A stretch of 36,462 nt of DNA from Patescibacteria group bacterium (GCA_018813785.1 JAHJAU010000070.1:1-36462), one strand, 5' to 3'. Positions 1 to 10,246 are shown, counted from the stretch's first letter. Notes: generated by a model not told the origin, from the sequence alone. Numbers and translations: made by a program.

Positions 1-109
1 GCTGGACAAGTTGCAGTGTGCCCGGCTGGACTGAATGACGAAGCGAATCGTACTTAAAGGTACGATGAGCTAGGAGTAAGGGAAGCCGGGTGCAATGCAC
101 CCGATCCAG
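1..109. other. Long-stem structured element (possible ncRNA or palindromic repeat), possibly truncated by the window edge
   Basis: The 27-nt arms GCTGGACAAGTTGCAGTGTGCCCGGCT (start) and AGCCGGGTGCAATGCACCCGATCCAGC (about 83-109) are largely complementary (GCTGGA/TCCAGC, TGCA/TGCA, CCCGGCT/AGCCGGG). They enclose an inner hairpin ATCGTAC-ttaaag-GTACGAT. Strand undetermined. Confidence 0.5.
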
Positions 110-129
110 CACTTGCCTAAAACGAAAAT

Positions 130-157
130 CCCCCTGCCAGCCGAAGCCAGCAGGGGG
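130..157 (-). terminator. Rho-independent terminator-like hairpin downstream of the 182-1402 gene
   Basis: CCCCCTGC...GCAGGGGG 8-bp stem followed on the minus strand by ATTTTCGTTTT. Confidence 0.75.
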
Positions 158-181
158 AAAGAAGAAACTACGTGTCCCACA

Positions 182-1402
182 TCACTGATGGATGGGGAAG
201 AAGATGTCGTCCAGTTCGTCGTTCGTAACCCGCGGCAGACCGCTGGAGCCACGCGCGGGCGAACCGCGCTTGGCGGCCGGAGAACGCGGACGGTGTCGAC
301 GAGAACTCGCCGCGTCACCACTCCGATCAACCGGAGGAGGTGGCGGGAGATGCGAAGCACCTGCCGCGCGAGGTGATGGAGCCGGCTGGACAGCCGGAGC
401 TTTGGTCGGAGTCGGTGGCTCGCTGTCTCGCCTGGTACCGGCGATGAGCTGTTCGGCTTCACGCTGAAGCCGCCGATACTCATCCCGATCCTCAGGTGTG
501 CAAAACGCCCCGGTACAGTTCTCATCCAGAACGCGCTGCCGAATCTCGGCTTGTCGCGCCCGAACGATATCCAACCGTTGGGCATCTTGCACGTCTTCGC
601 GCTCGACCGCCTCACGCTCCACTTCGACCACCCGATTCTGCCGATCACCCCAAGAGGTGACCCCATCGACCAGACTGACGGTCCAGTTGCGTATCGAGTG
701 ATAAGCACTCGGCGCAGACAACTGGAAGATCAGGCCGGAGATGGCGCAAACCGCGAAGATGGTCAGGATGCGCCGTGGCCAGGGGCTGTTGTTCCAGCAG
801 GCAGACATGATGGCCGCCATCAACAGCAGTGCGCCGACCAAGAGCATGGCCAGTGTGATACTGCGATACACCGGCACATAGGTCAGAATCAGTAGTGCGC
901 CGATGTACCAGGCAGTCCAGCCTCGTAGCCAGACCAGAAAGGTATCGATGCGTGCCCGGGGAATAGCCGGGAACGCGGTGCTCATGGCTCGGGCACTCTC
1001 GGTGAGCAGCACCACTCCCTGGGTGTAGACCATGATCTTGGTCCAGAGGTAGGTGACCCCCAGAGCTCCGAGCAAGGAGCCCAGGGCGAACGCACCGGTG
1101 GCCGCTGTCTCCAGCCAACTCACCTCGAGCCAGACGCCGATGCGTCCAGCCGCCAGACCGATAACGAAAAGCACCATCGGCCCCAGAACCGAGACCCAGA
1201 GCAGGGACGTCAGACCGTCCCAGCGCGCCTGCATCTCATCCGCAGTCCAGTTGGCCGCATTGCGACCCAGGAAGGACGCTATGCCGGCGAGCGCCCGGCC
1301 GATGCGGCCGGTGTTCGAGGGAGGGTTGGGCGGAGGTGCGCCTGCACCGCCGCCAGCTGCGCCACCCGGTCCTCCGGGGGGCGGGTTCGGAATAGCTGCC
1401 AT
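182..1402 (-). CDS. Hypothetical multi-pass membrane protein with Pro/Gly-rich N-terminus and charged C-terminal tail
   Basis: Long ORF. Start MAAIPNPPPGG chosen because GAGGAGAG lies just upstream. Several hydrophobic segments. Confidence 0.75.
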   Translation of the reverse strand: MAAIPNPPPGGPGGAAGGGAGAPPPNPPSNTGRIGRALAGIASFLGRNAANWTADEMQARWDGLTSLLWVSVLGPMVLFVIGLAAGRIGVWLEVSWLETAATGAFALGSLLGALGVTYLWTKIMVYTQGVVLLTESARAMSTAFPAIPRARIDTFLVWLRGWTAWYIGALLILTYVPVYRSITLAMLLVGALLLMAAIMSACWNNSPWPRRILTIFAVCAISGLIFQLSAPSAYHSIRNWTVSLVDGVTSWGDRQNRVVEVEREAVEREDVQDAQRLDIVRARQAEIRQRVLDENCTGAFCTPEDRDEYRRLQREAEQLIAGTRRDSEPPTPTKAPAVQPAPSPRAAGASHLPPPPPVDRSGDAASSRRHRPRSPAAKRGSPARGSSGLPRVTNDELDDIFFPIHQ

Positions 1403-1504
1403 GTCTCTCTCCTCAGACAAGGATGAAACCTCGCCGTTGCAGTAGTGAGGATCAGCCTGGTCACCCGAAAGCAACCAGGCCAATCCCCCACCACGTCACT
1501 AAAG

Positions 1505-2518
1505 CTACAAACTCACCATGTTCTTGAGCCGCTGCCACAGGCTGGGTCTGAGCCGAGCGGTTCTCTGCTTGACCTCGGTCTCGAGCTGTTCGAGTGTGTC
1601 GGCGAGCGGCTCCAAGCCGTCGTCCACCTGCCCGGCAACTCCCTTCACCGCGTCTGCGACCTGCTCACCGGCCGCCACGACCGTGTCCTTCACCGCGCCG
1701 ACAGCCGAAGCTACTTCGCGGCGAACGATCGTCCGAGACGACTGATTTTCGAGCAGACGCAGTGTCTTCACGGCCGGGAATCCGGCCTTGAGACAACGCA
1801 CCAGAACTCGAGCTTCAGCAGCCGAGTCCAGGTGCACCGACAGCGTCTCGAGCTGCTTGGCGGACAGCTTAGCCACCCAGCCGAGCACCAGATCCTGATC
1901 AGCCTCATCTTCGAGTGCCGCGATGGCATCGAAGGCTGAACGAATCGGCACGGCTGGCTTCTTGGCCGCTGCTCCAGCCGGCTTCTCGAGCCTCTTCTGC
2001 AGCCACGCCGCACAACACGGCGACGGCAGTAGTTCACGCTCGATCGCCTTGGCCATTGTCACGCGTGTGCGTCGACCACCGGCCCGCAACATCTTGGGGC
2101 AAGTAGCCTCGTGCACGTGGTCGAACTGGTCCATGACCAGCTCCTCGGCCAGCAGCTCGTTGACCATGACGTCAACTTCAGCCGCCACCGCCGGCATTGC
2201 CCGACCATTCCGCTCGAACGCGTCAGCAAACTTGGTCATGAAACGGACGATGAAGTTCTTGACCGCGTTCGCTTGCTGCGGCGAACCGAACAACGAGTCC
2301 GGCAGGAAGAACCCCACCGCTCCGCCCATGGCCACCGGGCCGGCGTGCTTGATCGCGGCCAAGGTAGCCGGATTCAACCGACCGACCAAAGCCTGAACTG
2401 CACGCTGGTCAGTGACCATCGTCGCAATCCGCTCAGCTACCCGATCCAAGACCGGGTTCATTGCTTCGTCTGCTCCCCGGAACAACCGGAGGAACAGGCT
2501 CTCTCCCGTATCGGCCAT
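1505..2518 (-). CDS. Hypothetical soluble, helix-rich protein
   Basis: 337-aa ORF with strong RBS (GGGAGGAGG) and an upstream promoter-like element; no family recognised. Confidence 0.75.
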   Translation of the reverse strand: MADTGESLFLRLFRGADEAMNPVLDRVAERIATMVTDQRAVQALVGRLNPATLAAIKHAGPVAMGGAVGFFLPDSLFGSPQQANAVKNFIVRFMTKFADAFERNGRAMPAVAAEVDVMVNELLAEELVMDQFDHVHEATCPKMLRAGGRRTRVTMAKAIERELLPSPCCAAWLQKRLEKPAGAAAKKPAVPIRSAFDAIAALEDEADQDLVLGWVAKLSAKQLETLSVHLDSAAEARVLVRCLKAGFPAVKTLRLLENQSSRTIVRREVASAVGAVKDTVVAAGEQVADAVKGVAGQVDDGLEPLADTLEQLETEVKQRTARLRPSLWQRLKNMVSL

Positions 2519-2609
2519 TTCCAGCCTCCTCCCTTTCTTTCTGTTTGTGTATTGTCAAACGACCACGACACCATGCCGCGATCAATTATAGGCTTACCTA
2601 TAACGGCTA

Positions 2610-2638
2610 AATGTAGCATAATAAAGCGGAATTGTCAA
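2610..2638 (-). promoter_or_regulatory. Sigma70-like promoter for the 1505-2518 gene
   Basis: Minus strand TTGACA-17 nt-TACATT. Confidence 0.7.
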
Positions 2639-2643
2639 CCTTA

Positions 2644-4629
2644 ATGGCCAAAAAACTCCTCACTTGGATCGCTCTAAATGAAAAAACCATCCTTAGGCTG
2701 GCAATTTTGCTTTATTTGATCATCTTTTCTGCCATTTGCCTTTGGAAATATTCGATCTTCGCTTACGATGGTCTGGATCTGGCTATTTTTAATAATGTCT
2801 TCTGGCAAACAATCCACGGACAACCGTTCGCTCAATCAATTCATCCTCATTCATTTTTAGGCGATCACGCCGGGTTTGGTTTATTAATCCTGGTGCCAAT
2901 TTATGCCTGGTTTCAGGATCCAAGAACGTTATTAATTCTACAAACAGCGGCCCTGGCTCTAACCGCCTGGCCAATCTATCTACTGGCCAAGGCTCAAACT
3001 ATTCATCGGCCTTTATCGGCCGAGAAATTAACCGCCGCCACTTGTTGGAAGGAATCTTTTTCTGCCACGGAGAAAAATTATAGAAAATTATTTCCATTGA
3101 TTATTGCTTTGGCCTGGTTATTAAATCCGCTCGTCCAAAACATTAATCTCTTTGAGTTTCATTTACTGCCATTTGCTTTACTGCCGCTGTTTTTTATGTT
3201 GTTGGCTTACGAAAAAAATCAGCGCCGGCGATTTATATTATTCGCTATGGCGGCGATGATTTTCCGCGAAGATGTGGCATTGGTCGTGGCCGCAATTGGC
3301 CTACTGGCTGTACTCGAAAAAAAATCCTGGTGGTGGCGGCTGATACCAACTCTGTTTGGTGCGGCTTGGTTTCTCATGGCCACACGTGTGATTGCATATT
3401 TTGCACCGAACCATAGTTATAAATTTCTGATCTATTATTCTTGGTTGATCGAAACTCCCGGCAATCTATTCAATCATCTGCTGACTCTGGGAAATTTAGA
3501 GATGTTACTCGGCTTCGGCCTGCCGCTTCTTTTTCTTCCATATCTTGCACCCAAAAAACTGATGCTGACGCTTGGGCCGTTGTTACAAATTTTATTAAGC
3601 GCTCCGGGCGGAAGTTCGATCGTAATACAAACGCATTACGCCGTGCTTTTCTTGCCGGCGATTTTTTTGGCAACCATGACTGCAGTAAATAATATTGTGG
3701 TGACCAAAAAAGAAAATAAAAATCGACCCCGCGGCTTTTTTCGCTCGCCGGCATTGGTCGGTTTAATTTTGCTTTCTTCTGCCTATGGAGCTCTGTCTTT
3801 GGGTCCGTTACCAACAGCCTTAACCCATCTAATCTCCGGAGAGGGGCAGACAATTAAGCGCTCAGCCCAGCAAATTTTATCGCTAATTCCAGAAGACGCG
3901 GCAGTTATAGCCAGCTATGAACTATTGCCGCACCTGTCATCTCGCGCGCAAGTTTTTTCGGCTCACTATGTTTTTCTCGGCGTCGAACAATTTGCCACAG
4001 GGCCATATCAGCCATCAACCGACCAACCTCTCTGGCTGGCGTTTGCCGATCACGATTTGTTTACCTATCGGACACAATTCTTAAAAATCGCCTGGGCCAA
4101 ACCATATTACACCGGCGGACGAGAACGCTTGGCCGCGCAGGTCGGATCACTTATGGCTCGTGCTGGTCACTACTCGATTTATGGCCCACTTCAATCTTCA
4201 CTGACCATATCGCCGCCTTTTACTCAACCGCCTGAGCCGCTGCCCAACAAGCCATTAATTTTTGCCGACGGCACGACTATCAATGCTTACCAAACTGAGA
4301 TCAAACCCGACCGACTGCTGATACATTTCGATTTGACGCTCGGCCGGGAACCAAATGAAACAAAAATTTTTACTTTCACCCTAATCGATGCAACGGGAAA
4401 ACAACTCGAAATCGAATCACCGCTCATCAATGATTTGCATCAGCCGATCAACGCTGGTGCGGCCTATGAATTTGTTGCGGACTTTTCTTTCTATAAAAAA
4501 TTAGCCGAGAAAAGTCCGATCTCAATCAAATTAAAAACTCTCGAAGCAACGCAAATTCTTGATGCACTCGGCTCAACGGTCGCTCACCCTGATCAAGAAA
4601 CCAGTCTCGGAATATTTGAACTAGATTAA
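2644..4629 (+). CDS. DUF2079-like polytopic membrane protein
   Basis: Long hydrophobic ORF; N-terminal FAYDGLDLAIFNNVFWQTIHGQPF...HSFLGDHAGFGLLILVPIYAWF resembles DUF2079. ATG at 2644 preferred over the TTG at 2632. Confidence 0.8.
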   Translation: MAKKLLTWIALNEKTILRLAILLYLIIFSAICLWKYSIFAYDGLDLAIFNNVFWQTIHGQPFAQSIHPHSFLGDHAGFGLLILVPIYAWFQDPRTLLILQTAALALTAWPIYLLAKAQTIHRPLSAEKLTAATCWKESFSATEKNYRKLFPLIIALAWLLNPLVQNINLFEFHLLPFALLPLFFMLLAYEKNQRRRFILFAMAAMIFREDVALVVAAIGLLAVLEKKSWWWRLIPTLFGAAWFLMATRVIAYFAPNHSYKFLIYYSWLIETPGNLFNHLLTLGNLEMLLGFGLPLLFLPYLAPKKLMLTLGPLLQILLSAPGGSSIVIQTHYAVLFLPAIFLATMTAVNNIVVTKKENKNRPRGFFRSPALVGLILLSSAYGALSLGPLPTALTHLISGEGQTIKRSAQQILSLIPEDAAVIASYELLPHLSSRAQVFSAHYVFLGVEQFATGPYQPSTDQPLWLAFADHDLFTYRTQFLKIAWAKPYYTGGRERLAAQVGSLMARAGHYSIYGPLQSSLTISPPFTQPPEPLPNKPLIFADGTTINAYQTEIKPDRLLIHFDLTLGREPNETKIFTFTLIDATGKQLEIESPLINDLHQPINAGAAYEFVADFSFYKKLAEKSPISIKLKTLEATQILDALGSTVAHPDQETSLGIFELD

Positions 4630-4652
4630 AAACCAGCTCAGAAGAACCGGTT

Positions 4653-6281
4653 TTATCTTAGATAAAATATCTCAATATTCTCGGCAAAATAAACGCGAGC
4701 AAATACGGCATTGTCTGATAGAAAACCCAGGCGTCGCTCCGACGGACCAACAAAAACGTAATCGATCCCTTGCTGACGCATAAAATCGGCGCGTTGCTGA
4801 TCATCTAGCCCAGCAAAAAAACGCTGCATAATTTTCGTCTGACCAACAACATCACCAGAATTACTCCAGTGACCAACGAAAACCCGCCGATCAGCCCAGC
4901 CAACAATACTATTACCCGACTCCACCGAACTCATAAACGCTGCGTCAACCGGCGTATTTTGATTGATCCAATCCAAAGCTTGCCGTTCGGTCGGAGTAAA
5001 ATAAAAAATCGGGGGTTGATTGGTGAAAAATAAACGACAACTCCCCGCAATAACAGCAAAAGTCGAAGGCAGACAGACGACAAAAAATAAGGCGACCAAG
5101 GTGAGACGCGGATTAAACCAACGTGGTCGGCCGTGTCGCTCCAACCAATTTAAGGCGGCAAAAATCGTTGGCACGGCCAAAATAACCAAGGGAAACTCCA
5201 GACCCTGCAACATTCGACGCTGAAAAAAAACAGGTGAATAAACCAGCAGTGCTGTGCTGACAATCCAAGCAGACAAAAACAATTGATTAATTAGTGGTGT
5301 CTGTCGACGAATAATCCAAAGGCCCGCCGGCGCCAAAACAGATACCACACCAAAACCGATCAGTAATTGCAGCGGTGACGGCGTGATCATCGTATTTAAT
5401 CCCAACAACTGACGAGAAAAATCATCACTCCAAAGATGCCAAACATGATAAGCGAATGACCAAAATGAAATGAGAATAAAAACAACGACGTTCAACCAAT
5501 CGCGCCACTTGAATCGCCTGGCCAATGCCATAAAACACAAAAAGGTCAGCGCGGTCGCGTATAATGTCGGCGCGTGAAATGGATGAAACGAAAACAGGAG
5601 CAGTGCGGCCAAGCCGGCGAACACGGCATATCGACTGCACCCGGTACTGAACGCCAACAACAACATGAGGGTAGTCAAAATAATCAATGTCCAACCTGCA
5701 ACAAAATGCGGACTGTACAGCAAGCTCATAAAAGCATTGGCTTCGCTCACCCATAGATCAATCGGCCATTCATACGCGAAGAGCGAAGGTGTGTTGTGTT
5801 CAAAAAAAGGCGAAAAATACAGGCCAACCCCAGAACCGAATATCATTAACAAAAAAGCGACAAAGCGTTGACGTGGTACCGACCAAAAAAATGAAATCGC
5901 AATATAAACTATCGCGGCAAAAATCGGAATCAGCAAAACACGAGCCAGCTGAAACGCGGCGAGTGGTGTCAGTGCCAGCGCGGCGGCTAAACGACCGACC
6001 AGCCACCAAAAAAGATTTAATGACGGCGCGGTCGCTTCGACTGTAAATAAATTCTCAAATAATAATCGACCGGATTTAGCCTGACTAATATCTGACAAGT
6101 AAAAAGCCAGGTCGCCGGGCGAAAGCTGTAACAAGCCGCGCCATTCCAAGCCACGCATCGCCCCAAGCAACAAACCGAACAAAGCCGGCAGTGATGAAAT
6201 CACAACGGCCGCGACAGCAACCACGGCCACGATTCGCCACTCGCGCCGAGAAATGGATTTTATTAGCTCGGTCCAAGTCAT
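4653..6281 (-). CDS. Polytopic membrane protein, GT-C glycosyltransferase-like
   Basis: 542-aa ORF with many TM segments and a C-terminal soluble domain; overlaps the upstream GT2 gene by 4 nt. Confidence 0.75.
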   Translation of the reverse strand: MTWTELIKSISRREWRIVAVVAVAAVVISSLPALFGLLLGAMRGLEWRGLLQLSPGDLAFYLSDISQAKSGRLLFENLFTVEATAPSLNLFWWLVGRLAAALALTPLAAFQLARVLLIPIFAAIVYIAISFFWSVPRQRFVAFLLMIFGSGVGLYFSPFFEHNTPSLFAYEWPIDLWVSEANAFMSLLYSPHFVAGWTLIILTTLMLLLAFSTGCSRYAVFAGLAALLLFSFHPFHAPTLYATALTFLCFMALARRFKWRDWLNVVVFILISFWSFAYHVWHLWSDDFSRQLLGLNTMITPSPLQLLIGFGVVSVLAPAGLWIIRRQTPLINQLFLSAWIVSTALLVYSPVFFQRRMLQGLEFPLVILAVPTIFAALNWLERHGRPRWFNPRLTLVALFFVVCLPSTFAVIAGSCRLFFTNQPPIFYFTPTERQALDWINQNTPVDAAFMSSVESGNSIVGWADRRVFVGHWSNSGDVVGQTKIMQRFFAGLDDQQRADFMRQQGIDYVFVGPSERRLGFLSDNAVFARVYFAENIEIFYLR

Positions 6282-6991
6282 TGCAGTCGTTTTTTAAGTG
6301 AAATTAACCGAAACAAATATTCCACGGCGAGTCGTGGTGCCAAAACTCGCGACTTTCGACCGGCAATTGTTTGCTCCTGCCAAATCACCGGGATTTCTTG
6401 CAAAACAAACCCAGCACGCTCGGCTCGAAGGATTAATTCTGTGTCGAAAAACCAACGTCGATCCTCAACTTGCGGCACAATTTGCTCAAACACGGCACGT
6501 GAAATGGCCTTAAAACCACATGGAGCATCGGACACTGAGGTCTTAAAAAGCAAATGCAGTAATGTCCGATAACCAAAAGAATACCAGCGTCGAAATCGCG
6601 AACGCATCACTTTTGACTGCGGATGAAAGCGCGATCCACTGGCCACTCCACCGCCAGTGATGACCGCTTCATACAAGGACGGTAAAGCTTTTAAATCTGT
6701 CGACAAATCGATATCCATAAACGTAAAAACGTCAGCCGGAGCCGATTGCCAGGCGGCCAGTACCGCTCGACCTTTGCCCCGTTCAGTCAAACGCAGATAA
6801 CGAACTGATTGATTTTCTTGAGCTAAAAGTAAGCCAATCTCTTTAGTCCGATCGGTCGAACCATTGTCCGCAATTACAACCAGACACTCGACCCCTGGCA
6901 ATGTCAGGCGCACAGACTCAAGCACACGCTCTACTGAACGGCGTAACAATAATTCCTCATTCAAAACTGGCAGGGCTATGATCAGGCGCAT
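6278..6991 (-). CDS. Family 2 glycosyltransferase (dolichyl-phosphate glucosyltransferase-like)
   Basis: MRLIIALPVLNEELLLRRSVERVLE, VIADNGSTDRTKEI, FMDIDLSTDLKALP: GT-A/GT2 motifs. Start set at the internal Met. Confidence 0.88.
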   Translation of the reverse strand: MRLIIALPVLNEELLLRRSVERVLESVRLTLPGVECLVVIADNGSTDRTKEIGLLLAQENQSVRYLRLTERGKGRAVLAAWQSAPADVFTFMDIDLSTDLKALPSLYEAVITGGGVASGSRFHPQSKVMRSRFRRWYSFGYRTLLHLLFKTSVSDAPCGFKAISRAVFEQIVPQVEDRRWFFDTELILRAERAGFVLQEIPVIWQEQTIAGRKSRVLAPRLAVEYLFRLISLKKRLQ

Positions 6992-6998
6992 AATCCGA

Positions 6999-8585
6999 TC
7001 ATGGGAAAAGCATAAATATTTGTACTTCCTCATCTTCGTACACTAAACGAAAATCGTTGTCAGCCTCAACGGCACTTCGAAAATCTGCCTCAACTTTTCG
7101 CACTAGCACATATTGCGCATCGAAAGATTTAACCACGGCCGACAAATCCGGTGTCCGATTTTCGACCGCCGCGCGCCAAGCAATAAATCTGGCCGGATCT
7201 TTCAGATATAAAAAGGTTGGATCAAGACCGGCAATATAATGAAATTCTGGTGCTCGATAAAACAACGCTGGAAAATCTGCCCAATTGCCATGAAAAACCA
7301 TGGCATCAACCGGCAGATGTAACTGCATCCAACTCGTTGCTGATTCAAATCTAGTCCAGGGAGTACTTGGTTTGTCCCAATGAAAAGATTTCGTCACCAG
7401 GTAAACGTCGCGAATCGCTAGCAACGGAAAAACCAGACAGAGAAATAAGCCAGCTACTGCGACAAATCGTTGTGAACCACCGAAAGATAGCTGCCAAAGT
7501 CGCCGCAAATTAAATCGCCTAAATAACAAATCAAATGACGCGCCTGCCAGAAGCAGGGCGAACGGCACAAAATATTCCACGTGGCGCTGACTCTTAATTG
7601 CCAGCAATAAAAAAACAATGGAAATAATCGCGAGGGCAAAAACATGAGAACAACGCTCCGGCCAATCAGTCGGCACAACACTGCGTCGAACTTGCTCTTG
7701 CCACAGACGAGCACTCAACCACACCACAGCCGCAATGATGAGCAATAAAAAAACCGACCCGTTTTGTCTAAATAGACTGGATGGTTCATAGGGCAACCAC
7801 TCCTGACCGACATTAATCACATCAGCATAATTGATCAAAGCAGCGTGTACGGTCTGATACCAGTAAAAAAGTAAGTTCTGTGGAAAAAAAGGATTGATAA
7901 TCAAGCCGGCCAACGTACCGCCGATTGATGCGATCGGCAAGATCAATCTCTCTTTCTTAAATAATTTTTGTGGTTCCTTTTCCGTCAACCAAAAACAAAC
8001 CGTGATGAAAATCAATAATGGCCAACTGCCATGTGCCCAAACGTAAATAAAAGAAAGTCCGGCCAGAGCCAACCAATTCCGGCGGGCTAGCGCTGCCACT
8101 CCCAACATAAGCAAAACCACTGATAGTGAAGCAGCTTTGGCTAAATTCAGGCGAAACATGAAATTCATTGATGTCGCCAAGACAGTTGCAAGAACGAGCG
8201 GCAAAATGGAGTGCAAACGCAAGGAACGAGCGGCAAAATAAAAAGCCGTAATCGCCGCCGCACCAAATATCACTGCCGCCACTTTTAATCCAGCCAGCGA
8301 CCCGAATAACCAACCAAACGGAATGAGCAGTAGATGATAAAAAAAATGCTGATCGGCAAAAGTGTCGGCCAGTGTGGTAAATGGTAACCACGGAAACTCC
8401 GTTACCGGTGCGATCTGCTGAACAATCAACCGGGTGATCCCGGCATGATAAAAAGAATCGGGGTCTTTAAAGGATGGTTGAAGCTGGATCAAGGTATAAA
8501 GAGCTAAGGGAAGCAAAAAAACAGCCACGTATCCCAAACGGGGACGAGTTACAAATAAGCTTAAAAATGCTTTTACCTTGCTCAT
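6999..8585 (-). CDS. Polytopic membrane protein, oligosaccharyltransferase/GT-C-like
   Basis: 528-aa hydrophobic ORF with DPDSFYHAGITRL near the N-terminus (acidic first-loop motif typical of GT-C enzymes). Confidence 0.75.
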   Translation of the reverse strand: MSKVKAFLSLFVTRPRLGYVAVFLLPLALYTLIQLQPSFKDPDSFYHAGITRLIVQQIAPVTEFPWLPFTTLADTFADQHFFYHLLLIPFGWLFGSLAGLKVAAVIFGAAAITAFYFAARSLRLHSILPLVLATVLATSMNFMFRLNLAKAASLSVVLLMLGVAALARRNWLALAGLSFIYVWAHGSWPLLIFITVCFWLTEKEPQKLFKKERLILPIASIGGTLAGLIINPFFPQNLLFYWYQTVHAALINYADVINVGQEWLPYEPSSLFRQNGSVFLLLIIAAVVWLSARLWQEQVRRSVVPTDWPERCSHVFALAIISIVFLLLAIKSQRHVEYFVPFALLLAGASFDLLFRRFNLRRLWQLSFGGSQRFVAVAGLFLCLVFPLLAIRDVYLVTKSFHWDKPSTPWTRFESATSWMQLHLPVDAMVFHGNWADFPALFYRAPEFHYIAGLDPTFLYLKDPARFIAWRAAVENRTPDLSAVVKSFDAQYVLVRKVEADFRSAVEADNDFRLVYEDEEVQIFMLFP

Positions 8586-8747
8586 ATTTTGTAGTAACAG
8601 TATAGCGCGGCTTGAATTGAGGTGCTAATTTAGAAGTAAAGCTTAATTTTCTATTCTAATAACGCCGAAAAAGCTAAAACCTGTCACTCATTGACAAACC
8701 CACCTGGGTCTGTCATGGTAGAATGTCCTTCAAAAAGGAGATCGATT

Positions 8748-8960
8748 GTGGGACTATGGCGAACTACAACAACGCGAGAGGTAATCATTCGGGAAACGAC
8801 TGTTGAGGAACGTGAAGATGATGGGTTGCCGGCCGTTGTGACGGCCGCATCCCGGACGACTGGTACTGACATCGTTCCGGCAACCGTCGTCATCGTGGCC
8901 TGTCCGCCGCCGCTTCGGAGCGTTATCCAACTCCGAGCCGCACAAATCTACCGTACTTAA
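8748..8960 (+). CDS. Small hypothetical protein (70 aa, Thr/Val-rich)
   Basis: GTG start 6 nt after AAAAAGGAG; a strong terminator lies downstream at 9058-9115. Confidence 0.5.
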   Translation: MGLWRTTTTREVIIRETTVEEREDDGLPAVVTAASRTTGTDIVPATVVIVACPPPLRSVIQLRAAQIYRT

Positions 8961-9057
8961 TTCGTCCAGCCGTCAGGCTGTGACACCGTCAGGCTGTGAT
9001 GATAGGTACTCCGGAACGAGCCCACTGTTCCATTGATGTACCGCTCTTCCTCCTCCC

Positions 9058-9115
9058 GGGCCCCGAAGTAATGATCCGTAATGGTACGCATCTAACTTCG
9101 GGGTCCAATTTTATT
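9058..9115 (+). terminator. Terminator-like hairpin
   Basis: CCCCGAAGT...ACTTCGGGG stem followed by aattttattttta. Confidence 0.65.
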
Positions 9116-9190
9116 TTTACTCTGGTATCTCACCACGAAACGGCTTATACTAGGTTTGATAAACAATAATCAATTTCACTTTAATTACTC

Positions 9191-10108
9191 ATGGCTCGCG
9201 ATTCACGCCAACTCATGGTTATCTCTAGCCTAACGCTAACCCTGGCGGTTGGTTGGCTTGTCTATGGCGTGCGTTATGATGTGCTAGATGCGTATCGTGG
9301 TTGGCAGCGTGGTCCACTGCCAGTGGCCATACCGCGACTTGAATTTGAACGAGCGGTTTCTGGAGTACCAACCGCCCAGGCGGAGATGGATCAAATGGTT
9401 GAAACCACCTCAACAACCACGCTTGATTCCGCTGTTGCAGCCAATAACACGACAGCTGAATCAAAAACTGAAGAAGTGCCTCTTAAAATAGTCATAAATG
9501 AAGCTCTCCCAACTGCAGCTACGCCAAAAACTGAACCGGCCTTACCACCTGCGGTCAATCTAAAAATTCCGTTTATGGTGCAGGCACCAACTCAAAACTG
9601 GGATACCTTACATGGTGAAGCCTGCGAAGAGGCTTCGGCTATCATGCTGGCGGCCTATTATAATAATGAAGATGAAATTACGATCGAAGAAGCTGAGTCG
9701 CGTATTATGGACGCAGTAACTTTCGAAGCGGAAACCTATGGCTATCATCTGGACACCACCGCCGCAGAAACCGCTCGAACTCTACGCGAACACTTTGATA
9801 TCTCCGGAGCACGGGTGGTCACTCTCAACTCAATTGAAGATATAAAAGTCAGCTTGGCGGCCGGTCACCCGGTAATTGTTCCAGCTTACGGTAAGACCCT
9901 CGGCAATCCAAATTTCCGTAATGGCGGCCCCTTATATCATATGTTGGTTATCAAGGGTTACACAGAAACGCATTTTATTACCAACGATCCGGGTACCCGA
10001 CGAGGCGCCAATTATATTTACGATTTTCAAACGCTCTGGGACGCTATCCATGACTGGAATGGAGGAGATGTTCAAAGTGGAGCCAAAGTCATGATCGCAG
10101 TGAGATAA
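9191..10108 (+). CDS. C39-like (Peptidase_C39_2) papain-fold peptidase with N-terminal membrane anchor
   Basis: N-terminal TM segment; GEACEEASAIMLAAYY (Cys), GGPLYHMLVIKGY (His), TNDPGTRRG. Confidence 0.85.
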   Translation: MARDSRQLMVISSLTLTLAVGWLVYGVRYDVLDAYRGWQRGPLPVAIPRLEFERAVSGVPTAQAEMDQMVETTSTTTLDSAVAANNTTAESKTEEVPLKIVINEALPTAATPKTEPALPPAVNLKIPFMVQAPTQNWDTLHGEACEEASAIMLAAYYNNEDEITIEEAESRIMDAVTFEAETYGYHLDTTAAETARTLREHFDISGARVVTLNSIEDIKVSLAAGHPVIVPAYGKTLGNPNFRNGGPLYHMLVIKGYTETHFITNDPGTRRGANYIYDFQTLWDAIHDWNGGDVQSGAKVMIAVR

Positions 10109-10111
10109 AAC

Positions 10112-10153
10112 TGTCAGGCGGTTTTAAGTTAAAAACCATCAGACAGTTTTTAT
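10112..10153 (+). terminator. Terminator
   Basis: AAACTGTC...GACAGTTTTTAT, enclosing GGTTTT/AAAACC. Confidence 0.7.
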
Positions 10154-10246
10154 ATTTGCCTTATTTCATTAAATGAAACAGCTATTTTCAGGACTCTGTA
10201 CTCTTTATTTTTCGCTGACTCCGATGTTATACTCTTAGAGCAATTT

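Noticed and set aside
70-708. 212-aa minus ORF overlapping 182-1402
   Set aside because: Out-of-frame shadow ORF; low-complexity Arg/Ser-rich translation typical of GC-rich antisense or alternative frames.
1923-2644. Plus-strand ORFs 1923-2396 and 2111-2644
   Set aside because: Antisense to the well-supported 1505-2518 gene; no RBS and atypical composition.
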